A stretch of DNA of 64,000 nucleotides from Combretum micranthum (GCA_024138025.1 JAMXBD010000638.1:124001-188000); one strand, 5' to 3'; shown: positions 47,101 to 60,208, counted from the first letter of the stretch. The notes: generated by a model from the sequence alone, not told the origin. Numbers and translations: made by a program.

Positions 47101-49101
47101 TTCAGTTAAAAATGGTGGTGATCATTATACCTTTCATATATTCTCCTAGCAGATGTAGAAACAAATCAGTGTCTACAGAACAATGGGGGTTGCTGGCATG
47201 ATGATGTCGCTAACATCACAGCATGCAAGGTAATTATGTGCAGTGAATCTAAATAGGTAGATGTTCAAATAAAGTGAGTTTTGGGTCGCATTTAGTTCAA
47301 AGATGCCCTATGTGTTCACGTATGGCTACATGTTTGTTTTCAGGACACTTTTCGAGGCAGAGTATGTGAATGCCCCACAGTGCAAGGTGTAAAATTTGTG
47401 GGTGATGGATATACACATTGTGAAGGTATGTTAAAAGGTCTTAAGACAAATTCATACATTGCAAACCATATCTAGCCACTACACATCTGAAGTATTCGGA
47501 AGGTCTTCAGTCGTTGAACTGAGTCAATAACTTGATTTAGTTCTAAACTTGTATATGGTTAAGTGAGCATTGGATCCTAGATCGGTGCTGGTAATTTCCA
47601 ATTTTAAGGTTTTTTAGTCTTGCCACAACTGAATTCACTAATAACATGGACCTTTTTATGCTCTGGCTCATAATTATATGATTGTGATGGAATGCAATCT
47701 TTTTGTTTTCTTCCATTCATCTTTCAAAGCCATAAAGAGCAATAACTTCTTTAGCTTTATGTTAACCTTATCTTTTTTCGACATTGACAATCCACTGACA
47801 GCTTCAGGAGCTTTACCTTGCAAGATTAATAATGGTGGATGTTGGAAGGAAACAAAAATTGGCACAACTTACTCAGCATGCTCCGTATGCTTAATTCTTA
47901 GCTATCTTCAATTTATTACAAAACAAAAAGCTTTTTTATTATGATAAATCATGAATACATTTATACTAAATATGTCTGCAGGATGGCACGGGGGCTTGCA
48001 AGTGTCCTCCTGGATTTACAGGAGATGGAAACTCCTGTGAAGGTAACGTGTTGATTGTTGAATTATTTGTGGATCCGTGTTTAGAGAAGAGGATTGCACT
48101 TTAATTTCAAGGAAGGTTCTCTTCTTAGGATTAATCCATCTAGTTATATCTGGATTTGACTTGCTTTCCTTGCAGAAAATAATCTTGTGACATTGATTCT
48201 AGTTCATCATGGACATCATGCTGCACTACCATTTGGTTTCCCCTCTACTGCTGATCAAGTTTTCCTTAATATGTCACTTCTTCAGATGTGGACGAGTGCA
48301 AGGAGAAGCAAGCTTGTCAATGCCCTGAATGCAAATGCAAGAACACATGGGGTAGTTATGAGTGCAGTTGCCGCGGTAGTTTATATTATATGAAGGAGAA
48401 TGACATCTGCATAAGTAAGTTCAATCAGTGCTTTAACTTAATGTAATACAATGAATCAATAGTTCTAAACTAAAGTTTATTGGTATCAAGAATTTGAAAA
48501 TCTAAACTTGTAGATATGGTATAAACTATTATCTATAATACTTAATAGTCTTCCTTAATTATGGACCAGGACTTTTTATTTATTAAATCCATCAAGTAAA
48601 TAACTCAACTAAAGGGAAGTTGAATGATGATGCAACAGTTAGAACCTATGATCACTGATATCATGTTAAAATTAGTATCATAAATAATTGATTTAAAAGT
48701 CTTAAGCTTTTATGTAATTGGCTTAGAAAATTAGGTTTCCTTTCATCTTTGGATAGCCTTTGTCTTGTACTTCTCTTCCGATTTTCACTTCTCTAGAAGC
48801 AGATAAAAATGGCAGCAGTAGCAGCTTTAGCTGGGGTGTTTTCTGGATTATAGTGCTTGGTCTGACTACAGCTGGAATTGGAGGATACATGATTTACAAG
48901 TACAGAATCCAGGTAATGTCACACTTTCTATCGGCATCATTGTCAACTTTGATGGTACTCTTGGGTTGCACATTAGTGAGTATGTTGAAAATTTCTTTAC
49001 AGAGATATATGGATTCAGAGATTCGATCCATCATGGCACAGTACATGCCTTTGGATAGTGAACCTCGGGTGCCTGCTCGTCGTTCTCATGCGGATATCTG
49101 A
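44138..49101 (+). CDS. VSR: Vacuolar sorting receptor (VSR/BP-80 family), 12 exons
   Basis: Exons by protein homology and GT-AG sites: 44138-44429, 44842-45534, 46191-46279, 46410-46479, 46554-46637, 47153-47229, 47344-47425, 47802-47884, 47982-48042, 48286-48414, 48797-48912 and 49003-49101. Joined they keep frame throughout and give 624 residues, the usual family length. A signal peptide (1-20) leads into the protease-associated cargo-binding domain ([10 protein letters not shown], then [20 protein letters not shown]). The central Cys-rich region follows ([22 protein letters not shown]), then EGF-like repeats (about 410-553), the last with the calcium-binding start DVDEC. One membrane span (about 567-587) precedes a cytosolic tail with the tyrosine sorting signal YMPL (606-609). 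VSRs bind vacuolar sorting signals of soluble proteins and carry them by clathrin vesicles to prevacuolar compartments. No break is seen, so it is probably functional. The paralogue number cannot be assigned. Confidence 0.95.
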
Positions 49102-50005
49102 ATACAGAAGACATGAACCATTTCGCAATCAAGATTTCAACGTAACGAACGATCCATGAATAGTTAGCCATCCATTGCTAGGATGTCATTAAATCTTAGA
49201 TTGCAGAAGAATCAATTTAAGAGACGAAGAAGTCGTAATTTCATTATGCTACTATTTCTCCTTTAAATAACCGAAGCTCATATGAAAGTTACATCATATA
49301 CGTGTTGTTTGTTTCACAGCACTCAACATTACATGTATTATATATGAAACAATGTAGTTCCATCCATGGAACTTCCCTGTTCTTTAAACGATAGTTAAAG
49401 CTTTTTACCAATATTTTGAATGATTTTACAAGCTCCGACGAGATTTCTAAATTATAATGGATTTAGGAAATTTTCTGATGTTTTACGATCGAACTATGAA
49501 TAATTTTACAAATTTTAAGTAATATTATGAATATTAAGGGATTGTAAAGAGCTTGAAATATATAATATATATATATATTTGACTCATAGTTTAAGAGACA
49601 TAACTCAGAAGTTTAGTTTATTATTGAAATGATTTGCGAAAATTTGGGTTGATGGACTTAAAGCAGGAATTGTTGAACCAATTCACCAGTTTCCAACCTC
49701 CTAAGCAACTAACACAAGAAAATGAATATAGGCCTTGACTTATAGTAAGCTCATTTAGGATAAGTATAAAATGAGTTTACTCTATCTCATCCGTAATTAC
49801 TAAGACAATCTGAAAATTTTTATCTACTTTAAGTGATTGTAAATATTTAGTCACTTCTTGTCATTTACGACTTCTGAAGAGAGGAGACTAATAACATTTT
49901 ATAGAGTAAACTCTGCTCACAAGGATGTGACAGATAAATTAGGCATACATCACTCTCATTGCTCAAAAATTGTAAGGCTAATACATGAAGTTTCTTTACC
50001 GATCA
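49102..50005. other. 3' UTR of the receptor gene and AT-rich spacer
   Basis: The 3' UTR probably extends to about 49400. The rest is AT-rich with a TA run at about 49560-49580. The next LTR begins at 50006. No further gene is seen. Confidence 0.6.
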
Positions 50006-50479
50006 TGTAAAGACCCGACATGCTCAATTCTCAAATTAAGCACATCAAATCTCCAACCACGTATAACTCTTACGAATTATACGTAAGGTTGTCTTAAAAG
50101 AAGGTGTTTATGTGGAACATTGCTATCCGATTTTAGGTTATGAAATTGTTTAGTTAGATTTTCAGATAACTAGATTTAGCAGCAGAAAAATAAACTTTAA
50201 TAAAAACATTTCTACATAAAAGCATTTCAAAATTTCACTATTACAAGTAAAAAAAAAAAAAAAAAAACTTTCACTTAAACAAATCTTTACAAAAACTTAT
50301 TTACAAAACATGGGCACTAACAAGCCCTTAAATGAAAATATAAATTTATAAATAAATCCAGTCTCTATAAAACAAACAAAAGAAGAAACAAAACAATTAA
50401 ACTACTCAATACTCCTAACTCACATCACTCATCCACAATCCTTCCCGAGTCAATAAAAGCACCCAAAAACCCAAGACAA

Positions 50480-50610
50480 CATCATCAACAGCAACAACAT
50501 CATCATATCATCGTCTCATCATCCATCATCACCAACATCAACAACATCAACAAGAACCCATCATCATCAACTTCATCAACATCATCTTTATCAACATCAA
50601 AACCTGTAAA
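50480..50610. repeat. Impure (ATC/AAC)n repeat
   Basis: A run of catcatcaacaacatcaac-type triplets inside the third LTR; absent from the other two LTRs at this place. Confidence 0.85.
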
Positions 50611-51484
50611 AAGAATGACAACAACAAGAATAAGCCGAAGCCCAGTACACAGCAACATAATCACATAAGGAGTGACACACAAGCTTAACTAAATGTAATG
50701 CACAATCAACAAGTTATTATCTTTTTTTTAAAATAAACAAATCAACATGGGAGTATTTAAACTCCGGACATCAAGGATCTAGTATCACGTCCGCCCCTGA
50801 GTGGTCCCTACTGTTCATATAGACTAAGCAGCTCCACCTTCCGGCGTAGCCCATAGTACTAGGGAATCCTGAGTAACGCATCACGATACTGAGGGGGTTG
50901 ATATAAGTAGCTCGGATACTTATATCTCATAGATGATTTTATCCAAAACGAACAAGTAATCTCATTTAGGGTTATCAGCCGTTTCTTGACTTCGCTTAAC
51001 TCAATCCATAATATCACCTAATTCAAGTGTTCTCATAAACATTGAATTAAATCATACTAATCCTTTTAAGAATAAGCAAGCTTTACACTGATACCGAATA
51101 CCCTATCAATTACTACTGAACCACTTATGAAAGTCATTTCAGTATGACAAGGGTGGTTTAAGCACCTAAAACTACCATGCCCCTAATATGAGCAAAGTGA
51201 CGCTCTCCGAACCAGATTCAATGGAATAATAGATAATCAACACTCATCAATTATTAAGCCAAGTTTAAGTTCCTAATCCATTTTAGATGTCTATCCTAAC
51301 ATCCAACACGTAAGTTACTACGTATCTTGAAAATGAAATCCAAACAGAGGCAGAAGCTATCTCAGAAGATAGATCAGAAACCATCTCAGAAGATATGTCA
51401 GATATGCATCATTGTTAAGGAAAGAAATCATATAAGAATTAAAACTAACATCTATATATCAAATTCATATAAGAAACTTATATC

Positions 51485-51489
51485 AAACT
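51485..51489. other. Target site duplication of the Copia element
   Basis: aaact here and aaact at 62031-62035, exactly flanking the two LTRs. This defines the element borders to the base. Confidence 0.9.
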
Positions 51490-53006
51490 TGTTGATTTCT
51501 CTCAAGAGATGATTTTGATGATAACAAAAAGAGTTACATGTTACTAATATAATTTGTTGATATGTGCAGCAATGGTTTTTAGTAATAGGGAAATCATATT
51601 TTAAGTAAAATCATAAATCAAAAAGTAACTCAGAAGGTACATATAAGGTATGCAGTATTGAATTTCAAAACTCAGAAGGAAACTCAGAAGGAACATGAAT
51701 AACACAAAAGCAAGTATTTTTCAAACACGATTCAGTTTTTGAAGACCTAGCTCCAAATGTTAAGTATAAATTGGGTATTATACTTAATGTGTTCCACAAA
51801 GTTGGATTAAATCCACAGGGTTTATTTTAGATTTTCATTTGATTCAAGGAACACGAAAAATATTTTTTTTGCAAGAGGATCACGTTCATTTCGACAAACT
51901 TAAACTGATTTTTATTTTATCTAAAGAAAACTATATTTTAGGAGAAAGTTTGTTTGAAGAATTTACAAGGATAGAAAAATCGTGGTTTATGTCTAAAACA
52001 GATAACGTGAAATGAAGGATGAGCATAAACAGTGAAATTGTGTGCAGTGGATCAATACAGACGAGATTGAATCCGAATTTTCAGTTAGAAGATAATTCAG
52101 TTGCAAGATATTATCAGAAGCTAGTTTATGAAGATGAATTCAAATATTCGAATTCAAATTGAGTCAAATAAGGATAGATGGAAGCAGATTTTGCGGAAGA
52201 AAGAACGGCTCCTACGCGTATGAAATCTGGAAGAATAGATCCAATTCTTTCTTTCATCCGTTGCAGCAATTTGAAATAAAAATAGGAGAAGGAACGAAGC
52301 ATATATAGAACATTTACTTAAGAACAACTAAGAAACAACACGAATTACTTAGAAAGATCAAAGTGCTCAAAATCTGTCATTTCTATTGTTTTACTGTTCA
52401 CTGTGCGAAAATTGAGGAAACTCAAATTTTTTATTCCTCTTGATTTGTTTTTACCTTTGTGATTTGAGAGTTACAAGTAGGCTTAGTTGATTGATTGAGT
52501 GTGAGAATCAAGCTAAGCGAATTGTAGCCAAAGGATTGGCAAATACTCTTGTAACTTCATTGATTTTGATTGGATAGTGGAACACACGGTGAGGAGTACC
52601 GGGACCCTGGCTTGGAGCTGGAAGAGAGGATTGACGCACAAGGCGGAACCTCTATACATCGATTTGCAATCTCTTCTCCTTATCTCTTTTATTTTGAGTA
52701 TTATTTATTTATGCTTTGATTGCTCAGAAGGTTCATCATATATATAGTTATTCACTCAGAAGGTTACTCAGAGAGTACCTTGTTAACATTTTTCTTACTC
52801 AGAGAATTAGGCAGAAGGTTTACAAGTTTGAAAGAGTTGTCTAAATTTTATCCGAATTTTTCATAAAGCTTTTATTTGTTTAGATTATTGTTTCAAGTAA
52901 GTTTTAAATCCATTATAACCAAGTAGTGTGTAATTTGTTCAAATTTTGAAAAATAAGTATTATAACCAATTCACCCCCCCTCTTGGTTATCTTTTTGGGA
53001 CCAACA
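51490..53006 (+). mobile_element. 5' LTR of the Copia element
   Basis: 1,517 bp from tgttgatttctctcaagag to gggaccaaca. Differs from the 3' LTR by scattered substitutions, short indels and the C-run (7 C here, 34 there). Contains several cagaagg words (for example 51636-51700 and 52727-52815). Confidence 0.95.
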
Positions 53007-53008
53007 AT

Positions 53009-53020
53009 TGGTATCAGAGC
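53009..53020 (+). promoter_or_regulatory. Copia primer-binding site
   Basis: tggtatcagagc, complementary to the 3' end of the methionine initiator tRNA, lies two bases after the 5' LTR. Confidence 0.92.
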
Positions 53021-53055
53021 AGAGTTCATACATTTTACTTGAATAATCTTTACAA

Positions 53056-54882
53056 ATGGCTGATAACAACATTGCTATTAACCGAGCTCCATACTTTGAT
53101 GGAACAAACTATCTGTATTGGAAAATGCGCATGTCTACTTATAAAAGCTAATGACTATGCATCTTGGCAGGTGATTTCTTTTGGAGACACACAAGTAGTG
53201 ATGAATGATGATGGCAGTTTTACTGATGAACAATTGAAGCACATTGAGAAAAACAATAAGGCTAAGAATCTCTTACTCACTATAGCTCCTTCTGAATTCT
53301 ATTTAATTTCTCTTGTGAAACTGCAAAAGAAATTTGGGATACACTATCCAACACTTATGAAGGAACTAATACTATTAAGGAAACAAAGATTAATTCTTTG
53401 CTGCAACAATATGAGTTGTTTAAGATCAAACCTGAAGAGAAAATAAGAGAAGCCTTTAATCGTTTTACTGCTATAACTAATGAACTGACTTCTCTTGGAA
53501 AGAAAATGGATGATTCTGATTTAGTCAGGAAGATACTCAGAATATTGCCAAAATCATGGGATGCTAAAAAGACAGCAATTGAAGAAGCCCAAGACCTGAA
53601 CAAGCTAACTCTTAGTCAACTAAGGGAGAAACTATTAGCTTATGAGTCACACATTAACACAACTGAAGAAGCAGAAGGAAGCTCAAGAGCAATAGCTTTC
53701 AAAGCAAGAAAAATCACAAATGATGAAACTGATTCTGATGATGACAACATGGAAGAGAATATTGGCATGCTAGCAAGACGATTGAGCAAGTTTTTTAAAG
53801 GTAAGAAATATAATAATTTCAATAAAACTAACAAATCAAGTGCAGGAAAGAATTACAAAGAAAAGGAAGAAAAGAAAGAAAAGAAGGAACTCGTGTTACG
53901 AATGCAAACAACCTGGTCACATCAAGTACGAGTGTCCTGTATTGAAAAAGAAAATGAAGAAATTCAAGAAGAAAAGCCGTGCTATGATGGCGACATGGAG
54001 TGATCTTGATGAATCAGAAGGTGAATCAGAAGATACAAGTGACAATGAAGAAGAAGCAAATTTGTGCTTGATGGCTGCATCTGAGGTACATTCTGATTCC
54101 GATGAAGATATAAATGAAAATGATATTTATTCTGAAATGAAAAAGTTACTTAAAGCATTAAAAAAGGCAGATGTAAAAATTACGAAATTAGAAATAGAAA
54201 ATAAATCTCTTAAAACGAAAAGGATGTTTTGCGTCAAACAAATAAACTTCTTATTGATGAAAATGATATTTTGAAAAATGACATGAGAAAATGTTTGTCA
54301 AAACTGATGGTGTCAAGAAAGAAAATGAAGTTTTGAAAACCGAAATTAAGGAATTGAAAGGAAGAGTTGAAGATCTATCTCAATCGATAAAGAACACGTT
54401 CAACAAATTTAATGAAAGTGATAAGAAACTAAACATGTTAATTGGAAGTCAAAGACCATCTTTTATCAAACATGGGTTAGGATATGAATCTGGAAATTCT
54501 TCAAACTATGTGAAAAAGACGATTTTCGTAAAAGAAGATAAATCAGCAAACAAGAAAGCTTCTGTTCATAACATGAAACACGAACAGTGAAAGCAGAAGG
54601 AACATCAGAAGGTATGTTCAACCTAGTTATCCTAGCAGAAGGAACATCAGAAGGTACAGGTATGCTTATAATGATTATCCAACACATTACAACTATAGAA
54701 AGGGAAATCAAAGGTATTATCAACAACCATATGCATGCTCATTTTGTAATAAAGTAGGTCATATTGAAAAATATTGTTTCTACAAAAGAAACAAGCTCAG
54801 TTCATATCAAGTTAAGAAGCAAGATAAAACGAGCTTGACTTATCAAGGACCCAAGTTTGTTTGGGTTCCTAAGAAGGTTTAA
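53056..54882 (+). pseudogene. Copia gag with two zinc knuckles
   Basis: ATG at 53056 gives a typical Copia start (MADNNIAINRAPYFDGTNYL). A stop follows about 30 codons later, and the frame changes several times: 53140-53400, 53398-53880, 53840-54274 and 54291-54590. The gag core (KPEEKIREAFNRFTAITNEL) is followed by the first CCHC knuckle CYECKQPGHIKYEC at about 53895. A long acidic, coiled-coil-like Lys/Glu-rich segment with STEG-type repeats follows, then a second knuckle CSFCNKVGHIEKYC at about 54735, and a stop after GPKFVWVPKK. It is longer than a minimal Copia gag, as in Sireviruses. Not translatable as one protein. Confidence 0.85.
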
Positions 54883-54897
54883 TCACCTTATTTTTTA

Positions 54898-56060
54898 TTG
54901 CAGGAACAAGGAGCAAAAATAAAAGGAACATGGTACTTGGACAGTGGATGTTCAGGCCATATGACAGGAGATCCTTCCTTGTTCACTAGCATAGTTTGGA
55001 AAGAAAAAGGGTATGTAAGATTTGGTGATGATAGCCGTGGTAAAATCATTGGAACAGGTACAATTGGTTTTCCCCCATATATGATTGAAAATGTTTCTTT
55101 AGTCAAAGGATTAAAACACAATCTCTTAAGTATAAGCCAATTATGTGATAAAGGTTATCAAATGAATTTTGAGAAAAACAAATGTTTTGCATATAATTCT
55201 GAAGGAATTAAAATATTTGAAGGATATAGAAAAAGGAATGTATATTTAATTACTCCATCTGATATGAATGTTGAATGTTGCTTTTTGACTATGAATGATA
55301 GTATTTATGTATGGCACAAAAAACTAGGACATGTGAATTTCAATCATTTGGAAAAGTTATCTAAAAAAATATTTTGGCTTACCAAAAATTAATATAAAGC
55401 ATGATGTTAAATGTTCAACTTGTTTAAAGAACAAAATGGTTTCAATTTCACACAAAAGTATTAATTCGATGACAACTAAAAGACCACTTGAACTTTTACA
55501 TCTTGACTTATTTGGACCCACTAGAATCTTGAGTCTAGGAGGAAGCAAATATGGTCTTGTAATAGTGGATGATTTTTCAAGATATACATGGGTATTCTTT
55601 TTAAAGCATAAATCAGAAACTTTTGAGATTTTTCAAAGATTTGCTAAACAAATACAAAATGAAAAAGGTTTTTCCATTATTTCTTTAAGAACTGATCATG
55701 GTACAGAATTTGATAATGCATCATTTATATCATTTTGTGAGGAACATGGAATACAACATAACTTTTCTGCTCCTTATACACCTCAACAAAATGGAGTAGT
55801 TGAAAGAAAGAATAGAACAATTCAAGAAATGACGTCTATGTTAAATGAAAGTAATATAGCTAAACATTTTTGGGCTGAAGCTGTAGCAACTGCATGTTAT
55901 ATCATGAATAGAGTGTACATTAGACCTCATACAAAAACATCTTATGAATTATTTCGTGGTAGAAAACCATCGTTTCATACTTTCATGTGTTTGGTTGTAC
56001 ATGTTATGTGAAAAAGAATGCACATAATCTTGGAAAATTTGATGAAAGATCAGATGAAGC
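54898..56060 (+). pseudogene. Copia protease and integrase
   Basis: Protease active site WYLDSGCSGHM at about 54930. The pre-integrase segment (KGYQMNFEKNKCF, WHKKLGHVNFNHLEKLS, with its zinc-binding His pair and CSTCLKNK in another frame after about 55385) leads into the integrase catalytic core from 55436. Its acidic triad sits in LHLDLFGP, RTDHGTEFD and VVERKNRT. The frame breaks near 55385 and again near 55990. The products would mature gag-pol and insert the DNA copy. Confidence 0.9.
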
Positions 56061-57290
56061 AATTTTTCTTGGATATTCACAACATAGTAAAGCATATCGA
56101 GTGTTTAACAAAACAACAAAAATAGTTGAAGAATCTATAAATGTAAGATTCATTGATGTAAAAGATGATTTTGATGATGATGATGTTTTTACCATTGAGA
56201 ATAAATCTAATGATGTGAATGAGAAGAAGGTTGATACAGCTGATATACATGATTCTGCAAATCTACAAGAATCTGCTAAGGCAGAAGGTAAGGCAGAGGG
56301 TAAGCAAAAGTTAAATTTGATACTTGAAAGTTCAAAGGTTTGGAAATATAAATCTTCACATCCATCAAGTTTAATTATTGGTGATATTGAATGTGGAACT
56401 AGAACTAGATCTAAATTACAAGAGCTTGAAAATCATTTTGCTTTGATATCTGAAATAGAACCAAGTAACATAGATGAAGCATTGAATGATGAAAATTGGA
56501 TAAATGCTATGCATGAGGAATTAAATCAATTCCAAAGAAATAATGTTTGGAGCTTAGTCCCTAGACCTGAAGATAAATCAATTATAGGAACTAAATGGGT
56601 ATATAAAAATAAATTGGATGAAAATGGTAAAATTATTAGAAATAAAGCAAGACTTGTAGCTAAAGGATATTCTCAAGAAGAAGGAATAGACTATGATGAA
56701 ACTTATGCACCAGTTGCTAGATTGGAAGCTATAAGATTATTGTTAGCTTTTGCATGCTATAAGAATTTCAAATTATTTCAAATGGATGTAAAAAGTGCAT
56801 TTTTGAATGGTTATATTAAAGAAGAAGTGTATGTTGAACAACCACCAGGATTTGAGGATACATTAAGCCTGATCATGTTTTCAAATTAAGAAAAGCTTTA
56901 TATGGCTTAAAACAAGCACCAAGAGCATGGTATGAGAGACTTAGTGAATATCTCATAACTAGTGGATATCAAAGAGGTACTATTGACACAACTTTATTTT
57001 AAATATTACAATGATGATATAATTGTTGTGCAAATATATGTTGATGACATAATTTTTGGATCTACTAATGAAAAATATTGTCAAGAATTTGCAAAGCTTA
57101 TGCAGGCTGAATTTGAGATGTCCATGATGGGAGAATTAAATTTCTTTTTGGGATTACAAATCAAGCAAACAAAGGATGGAATCTTCATTCATCAAGAAAA
57201 ATATACCAAACAAATTCTGAAAAAGTTTGGATTTGAGAATCAAAGAAGCTGCTACACCAATGAGTTCATCTATAAGGTTAGATGATTCTA
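56061..57290 (+). pseudogene. Copia reverse transcriptase
   Basis: Begins after the integrase C-terminal region ([17 protein letters not shown]). [23 protein letters not shown] and [20 protein letters not shown] (56550-56710) are the canonical Copia start, and [17 protein letters not shown] holds the first catalytic Asp. A frameshift at about 56870 follows the EQPPGFED motif. YVDDIIFGST (about 57037) holds the paired Asp. It ends in another shifted frame at about 57285. Every key residue is present but not in one frame. Confidence 0.9.
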
Positions 57291-57299
57291 AAGGTAAGA

Positions 57300-57970
57300 A
57301 AATAATGAAAAACTTTATAGAAGTTAATTGGTTCTTTGTTATATTTGACTGCATCTAGGCCAGAATATTGTTTTCTGTGTATTTGTGCAAGATTTCAGAG
57401 TAGTCCTACTGAAACTCACTTAAAAGCTGTCAAAAGAATTTTTAAGTATATTGCTGGTACTGCAAAATTAGGAATTTGGTATCCTAAAAATGAAAATTTT
57501 GAATTAATAGGATATTCAGATGCTGATATGCAGGATGTAAAATTGATAGAAAAAGTACTTCTGGAACTTGTCAATTTTTGGGAAATAAATTAATTTCTTG
57601 GTCTTCCAAGAAACAAAATTCAGTTGCTTTATCTACAGCAGAAGCTGAATATGTCTCAATTGGAAATTGTTGTGCACAGATTCTTTGGATAAAACAACAA
57701 TTACAAGATTTTGGATTAAAATATAAAAATATTTCAATTAAATGTGATAATACAAGTGCAATAAACTTAACCAAAAATCCTGTATATCATTCTAGAACTA
57801 AACATATAGAAATTAGACATCATTTCATAAGAGATCATGTAAATAATGGAAATATTAATATTGAATTTGTTTCAACTGAAAATCAATTTGCTGATATATT
57901 TACTAAACCTTTAGATAAAATGAGATTTGAATTTTTACGAAATGAAATTGGAATATGTAATCCATTTTAA
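57300..57970 (+). pseudogene. Copia RNase H
   Basis: 57336-57590 reads LTASRPEYCFLCICARFQ and AVKRIFKYIAGT, then IGYSDADMQ with the first catalytic Asp. A frame shift is followed by 57578-57970 with WSSKKQNSVALSTAEAEYVS (catalytic Glu) and IKCDNTSAI. The characteristic C-terminal part TKHIEIRHHFIRDHV, then DIFTKPL, ends at the pol stop codon (57968-57970). Confidence 0.9.
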
Positions 57971-58230
57971 TTAATATTTCAAATTTGAAAAATTAAAATT
58001 CGAATTTTCAGTCTTATTACAATCAATCTTGATTTTATTAAAAAAAAAAATTATTTTGGCGGTATTTTTATTGGGAACATGCAGACGTTGTGCACCCTTT
58101 TCAAACCATCTGCAAACTCAAACGTCTCTCCATCTCTACCCCTGATCAAACAATTCATTTCTTTCTCTCTTTTTCTTCATTTCGTTCTTGAACATTCGAT
58201 CCTTCTTCATCTTCAAATTTTTTTTCTTCA

Positions 58231-60120
58231 ATGTCTTCTCGGAAGTCTTTTCGCCTAGCATCTAAGGGGTTTAAGTCCAAACCCGTGGAAGGCACAATCT
58301 CAGTAGAGGATGATCCTCTGATTCTGAGGAAACCCTAGAGACGCTTACAAAAGATGGGAATCGAAGGGAAAAACGGACTAAGATGGAGCAAGATAAACAG
58401 ACCAAGTCTGGGAAACAAAAAAAGACAAAAGAAAGAAGAAACTTCATCAGAGGAACCCCTTGCTTCCTCTGACTTCGTTTCAGAAAGTAGCTCAGAGGCT
58501 ACTACATTTACTCCATCATCTCAGAAGAAAAGGAAATTAACTTCTCGTATGTCCAAGAACGTTTCTCCAGCAAAAAGGCCAAAACTTTCTTCACGTAAGA
58601 TCCTTGAATGCTCCTTTGTAGATGTTACTTTCTTTAAAGAGCATGGTTTTGACTGTGAGGATGGCTAGGACGTATAGGTTGCCACCAACTGTGTAGTCTG
58701 TCTATACTGTGGATGTCATTAATCCATGAATTTTATGATAACCTTACCCAGTTGGATGAATCTGTTCTCAAGACAAAATTAGGAGGAAAGAAATTTTCTT
58801 TAAATAGAACAGATTTGATTACATGTTTTGACATGAAGATCAAACAGATGATATGAGAATTTTACAATATGATAGGCAGTCATTGTACAAAGAATTGAAT
58901 GACGGAGTGGGAAATTTTGTAGAAAAGGATATTTTCTCCACTGAATTTGAGTTGCTCGTAAGATTGCTTCACAAACTTGTGATTGACTGCATTCTACCTA
59001 AGAATGGCAGTACCACTACTATCTCAAAGGAGGAGGCCATTGTAGTTTTAGCCATGAAGAAAAACTTAAAGTTAGACATGGCTGGGTTGATTCTAAGGCA
59101 TCTCTGGAGGACAAAAAAAATCCATACGGGAATATGTTGATGAAGCTGTTTCGATTTAAGAAAATGCATATTTCCAAAAATCCTAAGGTTTCCATTTCTC
59201 TCAAGAAAATAAATGAAACAAATATTAAGAAAATGGGAATCCAAGTAGTGGATTATTTTTGGTTCTCTAAAGATGGATCATGGTATCTGAATCCAAAGCT
59301 CAGTAAGAACAAATTTGATTGGGAAAGAGTTCGAGCAATTGCTGAGGGGGAGCTAATTCTTCGGCAGAAGGTTCCTCAGAGGGAACAAAAGCAAAGCCAG
59401 ATCAGGAAAGAAGCTCAAAACAAAAGGGGAAAGAAAAAGTGGGAATGAAGAAAAGCAGAAATATTCTTTACGAACAGGAGGTAAGTTTGAGATTAACGAA
59501 GGTGCAGGGCAGGCTCAAGATAGTGACTCAGAAAGTGAGTCAGAGGAAAGGATTTATTCTGATCCAAGAGGAGAATCCTCACTGTCCTCATTCGGATGCA
59601 AGTTGAAAAGCTCCTAAATGACCGTTTCGAGTCCTTCAAGAAAAATCTACTTGATTCTATTCTTGATTCGCTTGAAGTTTATTCCATTGCTCGGGAGCCA
59701 ATCCACCTCACTATTCATCACCTCAAGCCAACAAGAATTTGAAACCCCTGCTAAAAATCTGATATTTTACTTCACCTATGGATGATGATGTTGCCTCTGA
59801 CTTCACACCTTTTGTTTCATCAGAAAGTGCAACAATTCCAGAGGACAACATTTCATCTCCTTTAGCTGCTGAGGTTTCTCCATTTCCTTTGGCCATTCTT
59901 CCTTCTGATGGATCTGCTGCTCCCTTCCTCTCCTCAATTTACTGAAGTGGAGGTTATCACATCTGTTCTCAACTTTCTTCAACTCCACAATTTGTTCCAA
60001 CATCAATTCCTCCAATTATTCCCCTGCACGCCAAGTTTTTCGACAAAGAAAGAAGATGAAAGCACAAAAACAAGGCTTCTATTTACCTTACAAGAAAGAC
60101 AGTTAACTTTAGTTTCTTAA
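58231..60120 (+). pseudogene. Decayed extra gene between pol and 3' LTR (Sirevirus env-like position)
   Basis: An ATG at 58231 (MSSRKSFRLASKGFK) runs 35 codons to a stop. Lys/Ser-rich segments continue in other frames (58354-58668, SSEEPLASSDFVSESSSEA). A more globular part follows (58853-59140 with FELLVRLLHKLVIDCILPKN, and 59134-59448 with QVVDYFWFSKDGSWYLNPKL and FDWERVRAIAEGEL), then Ser/Pro-rich sequence up to about 60120. The order (basic N-part, helical globular domain, low-complexity end) resembles the extra ORF of SIRE-type elements. No convincing signal peptide or membrane span was found. At least four frame breaks make it non-coding today. Confidence 0.6.
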
Positions 60121-60208
60121 TGACTCTATCTTTTGTTTTGGTCTGTAATATTGACATACTTTAGTATCTTTTGAATGCATCTTTTCTTCTTATATCTTTC
60201 TGATGCTA

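Larger units (their letters stand above)
50006..51489 (-). mobile_element. Third Gypsy-type LTR, first part (interrupted)
   Basis: Starts tgtaaagacccgacatgctc and follows the order of the LTR at 25557: acgtataactcttacgaatt, then the shared block gggagtatttaaactccgga (about 50750), then tgagtaacgcatcacgat, then gaaagtcatttcagtatgac, then acgtaagttac. It is broken at 51489 by the Copia element and resumes at 62036. Strand is inferred from the related element. Whether it is a solo LTR or the edge of a full element beyond the window is unknown. Confidence 0.75.

Noticed and set aside
50480..50610. Coding sequence for a poly-His/Asn region
   Set aside because: A simple triplet repeat inside an LTR, not present at that place in related LTRs.
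58231..60120. A host gene captured by the Copia element
   Set aside because: Position, basic start and low-complexity end fit the extra ORF of SIRE-type elements, and no host protein family is recognised. A similarity search would be needed to reopen this.
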